64,000 bases of DNA, taken from Chitinivorax sp. B (GTDB taxonomy: Bacteria > Pseudomonadota > Gammaproteobacteria > Burkholderiales > SCOH01). A program made the position numbers and the translations under genes. Positions 38,674-46,718 of this stretch are shown here, piece after piece. The notes under the pieces are model-generated. The model was given only the letters and a program-made list of their open reading frames with translations. It did not search any database and was not told where the DNA came from. The DNA is taken from contig NZ_SCOH01000014.1 in NCBI RefSeq assembly GCF_005503445.1, forward strand, positions 54,483 to 118,482. The letters run 5' to 3'. Within the stretch, counting starts at the first letter, position 1, and the number at the start of each line of letters is the position of its first letter.

Positions 38674-40068
38674 ATGAATGATGGATATACCATGTTGGAT
38701 GGATTGAAAAAGCCACTGCATACCAAGTGGCTGCCAGTGATATTGCTATTGCCGCTATTGGTTGCTGTGGCCTTGCTCTATCTGCAGGTGCCGGCCCCTA
38801 TGAATGCAGAAGTGACCGTTGGCAAAGCTGCGACTGTTGTGGATGAGTACGCACTGATTCGCTTTTTGCTGCAATTGGTGACGATATTGGCTGTTTCTCG
38901 ATTGTTGGGGCGCCTGTGCCGCCACATTGGGCAGCCGCAAGTGGTGGGGGAGATGGCCGCTGGTATCCTGCTCGGTCCGACCTTGTTTGGACAATGGGCT
39001 CCTGCCTTGTCGCACTGGCTATTCCCCGCAGCTCAACTGGTTTCGTTGAGTGCTGTCAGCCAGGTTGGGCTGGTGCTATTCATGTTTGTCATTGGTTTGG
39101 AGATGGATCTGCGCGCCCTGCGTCAAACATCACGGCCTGCACTTGTGGTGGCCATTGGTGCATTGACCCTGCCGTTTGCCTGTGGCATCGGCTTGGCGCA
39201 CGTGCTGTATCCCGCCTTTGGCAATGCGGCAATTGGCTTTCATGGTTTTGCGTTGTTTATTGGTGTGGCATGCAGTGCCACGGCATTTCCGGTATTGGCG
39301 CGAATTCTGCGTGATGCAGGTCTGGCTCGTGCGACCTTGGGCACCATGGCCCTGTCGAGTGCAGCGGTGATCGATATCATAGTCTGGATTGCACTGAGTG
39401 TTGTTGTGGCCATGGTCAATGCCCGTACCGATGACTTGTCGGTATGGGTCATGATCGGTGGTGCACTGGCTTATCTGGCTGTCATGGTGGGATTAGTGCG
39501 GCCGCTTCTGGCCTGGGTGGTCAACTGCCGGGCCGGTGCGGCAGAGTTTACTCACGACTGGTTGGCACTGGTGTTGGTGTTGTTGTTCTGTTCAGCTGTG
39601 GCAACTGAGTGGCTGGGTATCCATGCACTGTTTGGCGCATTTGTGGCCGGTATTGTCATGCCACGTATCAAAGGACAGGCTGAAGGGCTGGTAGAGCGCT
39701 TCGAAGACCTGACTTTAGTATTGTTCGTCCCTATCTTTTTTGTGTTCACTGGACTCAGAACCGATATGCAGGCGTTGCTGCATATCGACATGTTGCCTTA
39801 TGTATTGTTGGTGATTACGGGAGCTACCATGGCCAAGGTGGTTGGGGCTGGGCTGGCAGCCTATCTGGCAGGTATTGCGAAACGTGAAAGCTGGGCGTTG
39901 GGTATATTACTGAACACCCGGGGATTGGTTGAGCTGGTGATCTTGAATATCGGGTTGGATATTGGTGTGATCTCACCACCATTGTTTACGGTGCTGGTAT
40001 TGATGACGATTGTGACAACTTGCATGACCAGCCCGATCTTGCAGCGTCTGGTAGCACGTGAATCGTGA
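38674..40068 (+). CDS. Kef-type cation:proton antiporter (CPA2 family)
   Basis: 464 aa from ATG 38674 (38692 also possible; no clear ribosome site, start uncertain). One N-terminal helix is followed by a Na_H_Exchanger domain of about 12 helices: P-Q-V-V-G-E-M-A-A-G-I-L-L-G-P motif, F-V-I-G-L-E-M-D at about 160, and the CPA2 A-C-S-A-T-A-F-P-V-L-A-R segment. There is no TrkA-N/RCK domain, so it is not KefB/KefC; it resembles stand-alone exchangers for K+ or Na+. Single-gene unit. Confidence 0.88.
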   Translation: MNDGYTMLDGLKKPLHTKWLPVILLLPLLVAVALLYLQVPAPMNAEVTVGKAATVVDEYALIRFLLQLVTILAVSRLLGRLCRHIGQPQVVGEMAAGILLGPTLFGQWAPALSHWLFPAAQLVSLSAVSQVGLVLFMFVIGLEMDLRALRQTSRPALVVAIGALTLPFACGIGLAHVLYPAFGNAAIGFHGFALFIGVACSATAFPVLARILRDAGLARATLGTMALSSAAVIDIIVWIALSVVVAMVNARTDDLSVWVMIGGALAYLAVMVGLVRPLLAWVVNCRAGAAEFTHDWLALVLVLLFCSAVATEWLGIHALFGAFVAGIVMPRIKGQAEGLVERFEDLTLVLFVPIFFVFTGLRTDMQALLHIDMLPYVLLVITGATMAKVVGAGLAAYLAGIAKRESWALGILLNTRGLVELVILNIGLDIGVISPPLFTVLVLMTIVTTCMTSPILQRLVARES

Positions 40069-40074
40069 CATACT

Positions 40075-40095
40075 GGGTGCCCTGCTTCGGCACCC
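40075..40095 (+). terminator. Hairpin after the antiporter gene
   Basis: GGGTGCC (40075-40081) / GGCACCC (40089-40095) with a 7-nt loop directly after the stop codon. No T-tract, so an intrinsic terminator is only possible. Confidence 0.45.
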
Positions 40096-40250
40096 GGCAT
40101 ACGTTTGGAATCTGTTCAATGCTTTATTGAGCGACCGGGGTTTATATGCTGCTCAATATCCTCATGTGTTACCCATGTATTTCGGTTTTTTAGCTGTATT
40201 TCACCCTGCGGTAGCCATTCATCACAGATCTTGAACAGATGCTCAGTGTA

Positions 40251-40691
40251 TTACGAAGCAACTTTTACCAGTTTGCCCCTGATGGCGACACCGGACATGA
40301 TCGAGCCGTCGTGACACTCGTATTCATTAGTACTGCTGAATTCGTTCTTCTTGTAGTAGCTCACGACATTGATGACCGCGTTGGCGCCCAGTGTTTTGGC
40401 TTTGTCCTGAAATGCCTGTAAAGCAGCCAGTAGTGCCCATTGGCAGGCTTCTTCTGGTGTTTTGCCAACAGAATTGGTTTTGCGATTGGAAATGTCGACC
40501 GCAAATTCTTCGACTACCTTGGGGGATTTTTGTTTGCCCCAATAAAACTTGACTGAACCATCCAGTTTGTCTTTGAAATTCTGGCTATTCATAGCGGCTT
40601 CAATCGGCAAGTGTAATGCGTCATCCCTGGCGTAGCTGAAACTGGTGACGGATAGCAGACTGGCGGCAAGTAAGGCAGTGGATATCTTCAT
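40251..40691 (-). CDS. Secreted hypothetical protein, YbjQ/DUF4156-like
   Basis: 146 aa with a clear signal peptide (1-21, ending S-F-S-Y-A before R-D-D). The mature domain ends with A-L-Q-A-F-Q-D-K-A-K-T-L-G-A-N-A-V-I-N-V-V-S-Y-Y-K, then E-C-H-D-G, the pattern of small exported proteins often mislabelled as 'excinuclease ATPase subunit' in databases. The A-K-x-L-G-A-N-A-V motif resembles the YbjQ-like fold. The role is unknown. Single gene at the left edge of the accessory strip. Confidence 0.7.
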   Translation of the reverse strand: MKISTALLAASLLSVTSFSYARDDALHLPIEAAMNSQNFKDKLDGSVKFYWGKQKSPKVVEEFAVDISNRKTNSVGKTPEEACQWALLAALQAFQDKAKTLGANAVINVVSYYKKNEFSSTNEYECHDGSIMSGVAIRGKLVKVAS

Positions 40692-40863
40692 ATTGCAGTT
40701 CTTTCAATGTTGGTCAATCAAGGTGAATATCTGAAGGGCTGCAATTATGTCTAATTCCAATGGCATGCCGCCAGTAGTTTTTTTAATCTGATAGGCAAGC
40801 AAACTGTGATGAGGTGGATCGGCCAGTGGTTGAATCGGTTGGTAGGCCGATCACTGTGGGTAC

Positions 40864-41214
40864 CTATTGAAGCGTTTTGCGATTTGACATGGCTATTTCG
40901 CGTTCACGCACCGTTTTGACAATCTTGTAAATCCATTGCAAAGACACGCCGTACTTGCGTGCCAGCTCAGCATGGTTGGTACCGGTAAATTCCTGGTAGA
41001 TCAGTTGATCGCGTTCCGATATGCGCTGTGTCAATCCCATGGGAAAATAAACATTTTGTCCGCCCCAGTGGCTTGCCATGCGTTCAGCGATCTCCCAACC
41101 CACCTGTTCGGAATGGGCTTGATCCAGTTTGGCGAGTTCAACCAGCGAAGCGGCGACGTGTTGAGCGAGGTCGACGAGCAATTCTGGCCCTTTACTGCGG
41201 AAGGATCCCTTCAT
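40864..41214 (-). CDS. Mor-type transcriptional activator (Mu-like phage middle regulator family)
   Basis: 116 aa. The C-terminal half carries the Mor/C family signature: G-G-Q-N-V-Y-F-P-M-G dimerisation strand followed by a helix-turn-helix (F-T-G-T-N-H-A-E-L-A-R-K-Y-G-V-S-L-Q-W-I-Y-K-I). In phage Mu, Mor activates the middle promoter. No Mu transposase, head or tail genes are nearby, so this is a stray or relic regulator. Downstream on its strand is the secreted protein gene, 173 bp away. Confidence 0.85.
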   Translation of the reverse strand: MKGSFRSKGPELLVDLAQHVAASLVELAKLDQAHSEQVGWEIAERMASHWGGQNVYFPMGLTQRISERDQLIYQEFTGTNHAELARKYGVSLQWIYKIVKTVREREIAMSNRKTLQ

Positions 41215-41784
41215 GCGTGCTCCTTTTTGTTTTGGTTTCTGTTATTACACATGGCCGGTAGGCTGGTTGAATCAGGCGAGGCCATGGACGTCTGGTGCTT
41301 TTCATGTGTTGCAACCAAGTGGTCGGGTTGAGTAACCAGGGCAAGGTATGATCCACCTTGCCCTGATCGCCGAGCCGGCATGGCTGTTGCAAAATTGTGT
41401 CGCTCGGCAAGTGGACCGGGCTACGTAAGGTGTTGTCATCATGAGGGACAAAAATTTTTGGATGTAGGTTTGCCGACCCGGCTGCATTGTCGCTAAGGCT
41501 TGTATAGCCGCCATTTGCGGCCAGCCGGAGCGGCGGAAGATAACGATTTGTGACGTTGAACGTTGCCTCCTCAGCATGGTATGTGGATGATGTCAGCCTG
41601 CCAATTGCATAAGTGTTAGCCCGGTTTGAAACGGACAAAGAGGATGGTTTGTTGCGGTAATGACAGGCCTTTCTGCTGACTGAGAGTCGATAGGTTAAAT
41701 TATTGTATTGGATAGTTATTCATAGACTGTCAGCATAGCGATATTGTATGCCAAGAATGATTTAACTGTCAAAATATACAGTAT
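41215..41784. other. Gene-poor accessory stretch
   Basis: Open frames on the minus strand (41192-41638 and 41302-41577) overlap each other in different frames and are not protein-like. The only structured element is the inverted repeat at 41337-41365. From about 41690 the sequence is AT-rich. Confidence 0.5.
41337..41365. repeat. 10-bp perfect inverted repeat
   Basis: CAGGGCAAGG (41337-41346) and CCTTGCCCTG (41356-41365) around a 9-nt loop, in the region upstream of the Mor-type gene. It could be an operator-like or terminator-like hairpin; no T-tract is present. Confidence 0.6.
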
Positions 41785-42009
41785 GTGGTGGCGATTGATC
41801 GAGCCTACAGCGGTGATAGCCAGACGGATCTTGCCGGTAAGCTTGGGATCAGCCGCGAGATCCTCCACGATTGGAAGATGCTACCTACTGAGAGCACAAG
41901 CATGCTTGTATCAAGATCAATACCCAGCAGAATGAGGCCTGAGTCAAGGTATTCCTTTCTAAGCATTTCAAGACCGACAATTTGGTTGTCACTTCCAACA
42001 GCAGTTTAG
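41785..42009 (+). pseudogene. Remnant with helix-turn-helix similarity
   Basis: A 74-codon frame from GTG 41785 begins with a convincing helix-turn-helix (S-Q-T-D-L-A-G-K-L-G-I-S-R-E-I-L-H-D-W) and then degenerates into Ser/Arg-rich text. A further piece in another frame (about 41970-42050: K-T-D-N-L-V-V-T-S ... I-D-R-A-I-A-A-V-R-R-K) looks coding too. The sum suggests a frameshifted phage-repressor or transposase-type DNA-binding gene. I cannot assign the family. Confidence 0.35.
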
Positions 42010-42721
42010 AAAAGATTGACCGGGCCATTGCTGCAGTCCGGCGGAAAGTGCTAGTACCAAGAAGATGTTCGGGTGGTGCGCGTACATCACAAGATTTTGA
42101 TAAATATATGTAATAAATTTTAAAGTAGATTAAAAGACCCTTCCTGACGTGCCGTAAATAATGGTGGCAGTTTGTTGTGTGAGGACGTCATGCCAATTCG
42201 TCAAATCGACGATCTGCGCCTATCCCTGTACCGTCGATTATGACTTTATGTCATGGCCGCACAACACATTCTGATAACACGGACGGTACTTACCCATGTT
42301 CAGGCCCCGGCATTTGACTGACGCCAATCAACTGGAACGGAGGATTGATGCAGTTACCCAGGTATATCGACCAACGATGGATGACACATGGCAGTGCTGT
42401 AAGTTGACCCACGGTTTTATGTACATGTGGACAATGTCGTGCTGCGGAGTTGTTCACTGCTACACCGTCAAGGTGAAAGGGCGGGTTGACTGGACATGTG
42501 CAACAACAAAAAGAGGAGGGTATTGATGGATCTCATTAATCGGGTGAGAACTTGTTCGGCGATGTTGCACGGACTAGGCTGCACACAGTATCGCGGAGCA
42601 CATCGGCAGAATTCAGCCTGATGTCTTGTTGTGGCGAGTTGATTCCTATTGCCGGATGTCCGCTGGTAGCAGGTTGCCCATATTACATCAAATGCCAACA
42701 ACTATAGGAAGGGGGAGGAGT
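42010..42721. other. Gene-poor accessory stretch
   Basis: Only short frames without recognisable domains. Composition changes repeatedly, consistent with a mosaic of decayed phage or insertion sequence DNA. A strong ribosome site (GGGGGAGGAG) for the next gene lies at its right end (about 42711-42720). Confidence 0.45.
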
Positions 42722-43108
42722 ATGATGCTGCAGATCGAGTTCTGGCAATTGTTGTCGATGCTGGTTTCATTGGCTAGCGTTGTGTTTGCTGCCGGCAAGA
42801 TGTTGTTGGTACAGATGGATCGCCGGTTGGATGAGCGTTTTGCATCACTCGAATCCACTCGTGAAGTGGCCTCACGCCATTGGGAAGACAAATTTGCTGC
42901 CTTGCTGGTACAAATCCACCGGGAAACGGAGGGTTGGCAAACGCTGGAGCGCGATTTTTTGCGCTTTCAGGCCGATTTGCCGATTCAGTATGTACGACGT
43001 GAAGACTATGTACGTAACCAACTGGTCATCGAAGCCAAGCTGGATGCGGTTTCACTCAAGATTGAAAACCTGCAGTTAAGGCAGGTGGAAGGGTTGACTG
43101 GGCGCTAA
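42722..43108 (+). CDS. Small membrane/coiled-coil protein of Mu-like prophage type
   Basis: 128 aa. The ATG at 42722 (or 42725) follows a very strong GGGGGAGGAG ribosome site. One N-terminal helix (about 9-28) is followed by a charged helical region: R-R-L-D-E-R-F, then D-L-P-I-Q-Y-V-R-R-E-D-Y-V-R-N-Q and V-I-E-A-K-L-D-A. I know this D-L-P-x-x-Y-V-R-R-E-D pattern from small proteins next to Mor and lysis genes in Mu-like prophages of betaproteobacteria; their function is not established. The intact frame and ribosome site suggest it is still expressed. Confidence 0.6.
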   Translation: MMLQIEFWQLLSMLVSLASVVFAAGKMLLVQMDRRLDERFASLESTREVASRHWEDKFAALLVQIHRETEGWQTLERDFLRFQADLPIQYVRREDYVRNQLVIEAKLDAVSLKIENLQLRQVEGLTGR

Positions 43109-43163
43109 GTTGTTTGCTGCCACTGCCGATCTAACCAGCTCATGATCATGTAAGGTGCTGTTG

Positions 43164-43301
43164 ATGCTCACATTGCAATTGATCGAAGCCATCAACACAT
43201 GCCTGAAGCTAAAGTTGCCGCAATGGGTGGCGGATGACTGCCTGAGTCACCTGGCTGACGCTGTGCTGGTAAGCTGGATGTTCCAGATCGAGAACGAATG
43301 A
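43164..43301 (+). CDS. Possible 45-aa small protein
   Basis: An ATG frame of 45 codons directly after the Mu-like membrane protein. The predicted peptide begins M-L-T-L-Q-L-I-E-A-I-N-T-C-L-K-L and looks helical and protein-like, with W, C and D/E residues in plausible positions. No good ribosome site and no family recognised; may be fortuitous. Confidence 0.3.
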   Translation: MLTLQLIEAINTCLKLKLPQWVADDCLSHLADAVLVSWMFQIENE

Positions 43302-43748
43302 TTTTGGGATTTTTGCCTATCAGGTTGTTTCGAGCGAAATAGACAAGGCAGATTCCGAAGCAAGGGAAAAGGGCCTTTCGGTCTTGATTGGCTGAGTTAA
43401 CTGAGGTTACGCATTGGCTCTGTTGTCAAAGGTCGAGTGGGCTGCTTGGGTGCCAGTCTCGTTCGGTAGTCACGGGACTTTTCTTGTCTCGACAAGAAAA
43501 GTCCCCAAAAGTAGGCACCCCGTGCTGCACGCACTTGGGGCAACGGCAAAAGAAACCCGCAAGAGGGAAAGCCAGTACTAGGCAGCAAGCCACTCCATGC
43601 TGCGTTGCTCGGCAAGGCTGAACGGGATTGGAGCTCGCTGTGGCTGCTGAGGTTGACATACCACCTGGTATTCAGCAGTCAATAAATGATTCGTCATGCA
43701 AGACAGCAGTTCCTTTGCCCGGTTATCAAGTCCGTGCACTTCCACCTA
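43302..43748. other. Non-coding strip with a dispersed-repeat-like element
   Basis: Three mutually overlapping frames on both strands (43388-43659) are best explained as read-through of the repeat element around 43470-43620, not genes. No other features are seen up to the end of the pigment cluster at 43749. Confidence 0.6.
43474..43505. repeat. 15-bp perfect palindromic hairpin, core of a putative dispersed repeat
   Basis: GGGACTTTTCTTGTC (43474-43488) pairs perfectly with GACAAGAAAAGTCCC (43491-43505) across a 2-nt centre. It is followed by a GC-rich tail (to about 43620) with blocks like GTAGGCACCCCG and AAGAAACCCGC. I recall similar text as short high-copy intergenic repeats in several proteobacterial genomes; copy number here cannot be tested within this window, where only one copy is seen. 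Confidence 0.6.
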
Positions 43749-44300
43749 TCAATCCTTGACCTGTTCCACTTTACCGCCCACAAACCGGATAAGTTTGCGG
43801 TCATAACGATTGAACCAATACGACCACTCATCACCCACCAATGTTGGGGTCCTGTGGCCAGGTGGGTAGCCAACGGCCATCAGTACTGCCTGTTTAGGCA
43901 TGCCTTTGATGATTCGGCCAGTCTGGATGGCTTCTTCGACGGATTGGCCAAACTGTGCCGTGTTGACCGGCTGTTCACCAAACATGCGTTTGCGCGCTTC
44001 GTCCAAAGTGACACCGGTTACATCCTGACGCAATTGGATGGTAATGGATGTACCGGTTTTGACCACTTGCAGGTTGATCTCATCCACTTTGTTGCCATCC
44101 ACCGTAGAGAGCAGCTTGACCTGGGTATTGACCGGGACAAAGCTGCCTGCCAAGGCATTGGATGGGGCAACCTTGCCATGGTGATGGTAAAGGCCAACCT
44201 GGGTGTAGAACACCTTGTCTGACTGGATGTCCTGCCGGTGGGCACAACCCGCAAAAGCTAGTACAACTACCAGAGACCCGATCAGGTACTGCTTTTTCAT
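43749..44300 (-). CDS. Outer-membrane-type lipoprotein, last gene of the aryl polyene cluster
   Basis: 183 aa. Signal peptide with lipobox A-F-A-G-C (lipidated C19). The mature part has a two-domain look: an N-terminal V-Q-L-L-S-T-V-D-G-N-K-V-like strand region and a C-terminal S-V-E-E-A-I-Q-T-G-R-I-I-K-G-M-P-K-Q-A-V-L-M-A-V-G-Y-P-P segment, the 'G-M-x-x-x-x-V-x-x-x-x-G-x-P' pattern of BamE/OmlA-like lipoproteins. It starts 14 bp after the apeR-type ketosynthase stop. A role in pigment export or outer-membrane anchoring is inferred from position only. Confidence 0.75.
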   Translation of the reverse strand: MKKQYLIGSLVVVLAFAGCAHRQDIQSDKVFYTQVGLYHHHGKVAPSNALAGSFVPVNTQVKLLSTVDGNKVDEINLQVVKTGTSITIQLRQDVTGVTLDEARKRMFGEQPVNTAQFGQSVEEAIQTGRIIKGMPKQAVLMAVGYPPGHRTPTLVGDEWSYWFNRYDRKLIRFVGGKVEQVKD

Positions 44301-44314
44301 GCAAACTCCTGCTG

Positions 44315-45547
44315 TTACCGGAAGTGTTTGAAAATCAGCGAAGTATTGATACCGCCAAAAGCGAAGTTGTTGCTCATGATGTACTCGGCATCCAGCATCC
44401 GGCGCTCGTGCATGATGTAATCGAGTGTGGGACAGCGTTCATCAACTTCGGTCAGGTTGACGTTAGGGCTGAACCAGCCTTCTCGCATCATCTGGATACT
44501 CATCCAGGCCTCCAGCGCACCGCAGGCACCTAATGTATGGCCCATGTAACTTTTCAGTGTACTGATTGATATGTTTTGGCCAAAAATGGCATGGGTGGCT
44601 TCGCTCTCAGCAACGTCACCTTGGTCGGTTGCTGTGCCATGAGCATTGACATATGCAATAGCATCGGTTGGCAGATTGGCGTCAGCCAAGGCCAGTTCCA
44701 TAGCGATGCGCATGGTATCCGGATTGGGATGGGTCACATGGGTGCCGTCGCAATTGGTGCCAAAACCTACAATTTCGGCATAGATGCGTGCGCCACGCGC
44801 CTTGGCATGCTCAAGGTCTTCCAGAATCAGCGTGCCTGCGCCTTCGCCTAGTACTAAGCCATCCCGCTTGGTATCGAAGGGGCGTGGGGTCAATTCGGGT
44901 TGATCGTTTTGCACACTGGTGGCAAAAAGGGTGTCGAAGACGGCTGCCTCCGTGGCATCCAGTTCTTCCGCGCCACCGGCAATCATGACGGTCTGCCGGC
45001 CCGCTTTGATGGCTTCATAGGCATAACCGATACCTTGGCTGCCTGATGTACAGGCGCTGGATGTGGTGATCACACGGCCAGTGATGCCAAAAAACACGCC
45101 AATATTGACCGCGGCGGTATGGCTCATCATTTTGATGTATGTGGTGGCGTTGATGCCTTCAGTAGACTTGGCATGAATCATCCGACCAAAATCACCAATC
45201 GAAGCAGGTGTACCGGCCGAGGAGCCATAGGCAATACCCAATTTGCCACTCTTCACAATCGGATCACCCTGTAGTCCGGCGTCCTGCAAGGCCATTTCAG
45301 TGGCCCAAGTGGCCATCAGGGCAACACGCCCCATGCTGCGGGTTGTCTTGCGGTTGTAGTGGGCCGGTAGCGTAAAAGGTTGCGCAATGGCCCCCAATTG
45401 CGTATTCAGCCCTTCATATTGTGCCCATTCACCCATACGGACGATAGCATTGCGATAGCTAAGCAAATGCGCACGGATGCTGGGCCAATCATTCCCCAAT
45501 GGGCTGATGCCGGCCATGCCGGTAATGACGACACGGCGATTCATCAT
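44315..45547 (-). CDS. apeR: Beta-ketoacyl-ACP synthase, ApeR type
   Basis: 410 aa. Thiolase-fold ketosynthase with active-site cysteine in S-S-A-C-T-S-G-S and both histidines in N-A-H-G-T-A-T-D-Q-G-D and M-G-H-T-L-G-A-C-G-A. In the characterised E. coli aryl polyene system ApeR is the homodimeric ketosynthase alongside the ApeO-ApeC pair. Its ATG (45547) overlaps the reductase stop (ATGA). The frame is open far upstream to 46087, but that part is an out-of-frame shadow of the reductase gene. Assignment as ApeR rather than ApeO rests on position next to apeQ. Confidence 0.85.
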   Translation of the reverse strand: MMNRRVVITGMAGISPLGNDWPSIRAHLLSYRNAIVRMGEWAQYEGLNTQLGAIAQPFTLPAHYNRKTTRSMGRVALMATWATEMALQDAGLQGDPIVKSGKLGIAYGSSAGTPASIGDFGRMIHAKSTEGINATTYIKMMSHTAAVNIGVFFGITGRVITTSSACTSGSQGIGYAYEAIKAGRQTVMIAGGAEELDATEAAVFDTLFATSVQNDQPELTPRPFDTKRDGLVLGEGAGTLILEDLEHAKARGARIYAEIVGFGTNCDGTHVTHPNPDTMRIAMELALADANLPTDAIAYVNAHGTATDQGDVAESEATHAIFGQNISISTLKSYMGHTLGACGALEAWMSIQMMREGWFSPNVNLTEVDERCPTLDYIMHERRMLDAEYIMSNNFAFGGINTSLIFKHFR

Positions 45548-46269
45548 GATAAGCCCCCATCCACACTGATGACCTGGCGCGTGATATAGGCGGCGTCTGG
45601 TGACAACAGAAAACTGATGGTGGCGGCCACTTCTTCTGGTTTGCCGATACGACGTGCTGGAATGTGCTTGATGATCTCTTCCTGCATGGCATCCTGAGTC
45701 ATGTCCGTGTCGATCAGGCCTGGTGCTACACAGTTGACAGTGATACTGCGTTTGGCCAATTCCAGCGCCAGAGCTTTGGTGGCACCGATGATGCCCGCTT
45801 TGGCCGCGCTGTAATTGACTTGGCCGCGGTTGCCCATCACGCCGGAGACTGAGGACAATGTGACGATTCGGCCCGGTGCCCGCCGACGCACCATGGGCAT
45901 GGTCAGTGGGTTCAATACGTTGAAAAAGCCATCCAGATTGGTATTGATGACGGCATCCCAGTCCTCCCCGGACATGGCGGGGAAAGCGTTGTCTCGCGCA
46001 ATGCCTGCATTGCAGACGACGCCGTAATAGCAGCCGTGGGTTTCCACATCGGTCAGGAGTGCCTGGCTGGTGGCGATCCGATCGCATACATCAAACTGTA
46101 GCACCCGGGCGGCACAACCCATGGCTTCAATGTTCTGTTTGACTGCGTTGGCTTCCTCCATTTTGTTACGGCAATGCAAGACAATGTCGTAACCGTCACG
46201 TGCCAGACGCAAGGCGATTGCCTTGCCAATACCGCGGCTGGAGCCGGTGACCAAAACCGTTGAGTTCAT
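45544..46269 (-). CDS. apeQ: 3-oxoacyl-ACP reductase, FabG-like (ApeQ type)
   Basis: 241 aa short-chain dehydrogenase. Cofactor motif V-T-G-S-S-R-G-I-G, C-N-A-G strand, and catalytic S-S-V-S ... Y-S-A-A-K are present. Reduces the beta-keto group after each elongation of the polyene chain. Coupled by ATGA overlaps to the dehydratase upstream and the ketosynthase downstream. Confidence 0.92.
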   Translation of the reverse strand: MNSTVLVTGSSRGIGKAIALRLARDGYDIVLHCRNKMEEANAVKQNIEAMGCAARVLQFDVCDRIATSQALLTDVETHGCYYGVVCNAGIARDNAFPAMSGEDWDAVINTNLDGFFNVLNPLTMPMVRRRAPGRIVTLSSVSGVMGNRGQVNYSAAKAGIIGATKALALELAKRSITVNCVAPGLIDTDMTQDAMQEEIIKHIPARRIGKPEEVAATISFLLSPDAAYITRQVISVDGGLS

Positions 46270-46718
46270 GCTTCCTGTCCTTCCAAATATGCTTCCGGGT
46301 CGGCCGGCTGAAATACTGTCAGGGCCGCTTTGACATCGATACTGTCGCTCTTGATGGCGCAATCGAATGATGCCAACCCATTTTCACCTTGCAGTTCCTC
46401 CCGAACTGTTATCCGTAACGTATCGCCAACCATGAAATGCGGCTGGCTGGTGGTATATCGGCGAGTGCCTAACAGAAACCCAAGCTTGACGGGTTCTCCA
46501 TGCTTACGGGCACGTGCACCGGCAAACGCGGCAATGGCTTGTGCCATGTATTCGATACCAACCCAGGCACCCACTTTTTGTCCATCACAGAACACACTGT
46601 CGAAACAGATGGTGACTTCTGCTGTCAGGCTGTATTCATCTACTTCAAGAACACGGTCCAGTAACACCATGCGGCCGGCATGTGGTACCAGGTCTCTGAT
46701 ATCAGGCAGGCCAGTCAT
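46266..46718 (-). CDS. apeP: 3-hydroxyacyl-ACP dehydratase, hotdog fold (ApeP type)
   Basis: 150 aa. Conserved I-R-D-L-V-P-H-A-G-R-M-V-L-L-D start with the active-site histidine and a W-V-G-I-E-Y-M-A-Q-A-I-A-A helix with the acidic residue. In E. coli ApeP forms a heterodimeric dehydratase with ApeI; here the ApeI part is fused to the adenylation protein encoded 10 kb upstream in the same operon. ATGA overlaps on both sides. Confidence 0.9.
   Translation of the reverse strand: MTGLPDIRDLVPHAGRMVLLDRVLEVDEYSLTAEVTICFDSVFCDGQKVGAWVGIEYMAQAIAAFAGARARKHGEPVKLGFLLGTRRYTTSQPHFMVGDTLRITVREELQGENGLASFDCAIKSDSIDVKAALTVFQPADPEAYLEGQEA

Noticed and set aside
41192..41638. Minus-strand ORFs of 148 and 91 codons
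   Set aside because: They overlap each other in different frames, one runs into the Mor-type gene, and neither shows a domain or start signal.
43388..43659. Three ORFs on both strands
   Set aside because: All are translations of the palindromic repeat element and its GC-rich tail; typical false hypothetical genes.
40251..43700. Complete Mu-like prophage
   Set aside because: No transposase A/B, portal, head, tail or lysis genes and no recognisable ends; only relic genes are present.
45548..46087. N-terminal extension of the ApeR ketosynthase frame
   Set aside because: The extension is low-complexity Arg/His/Gln text, an out-of-frame reading of the reductase gene; the true start overlaps the reductase stop.
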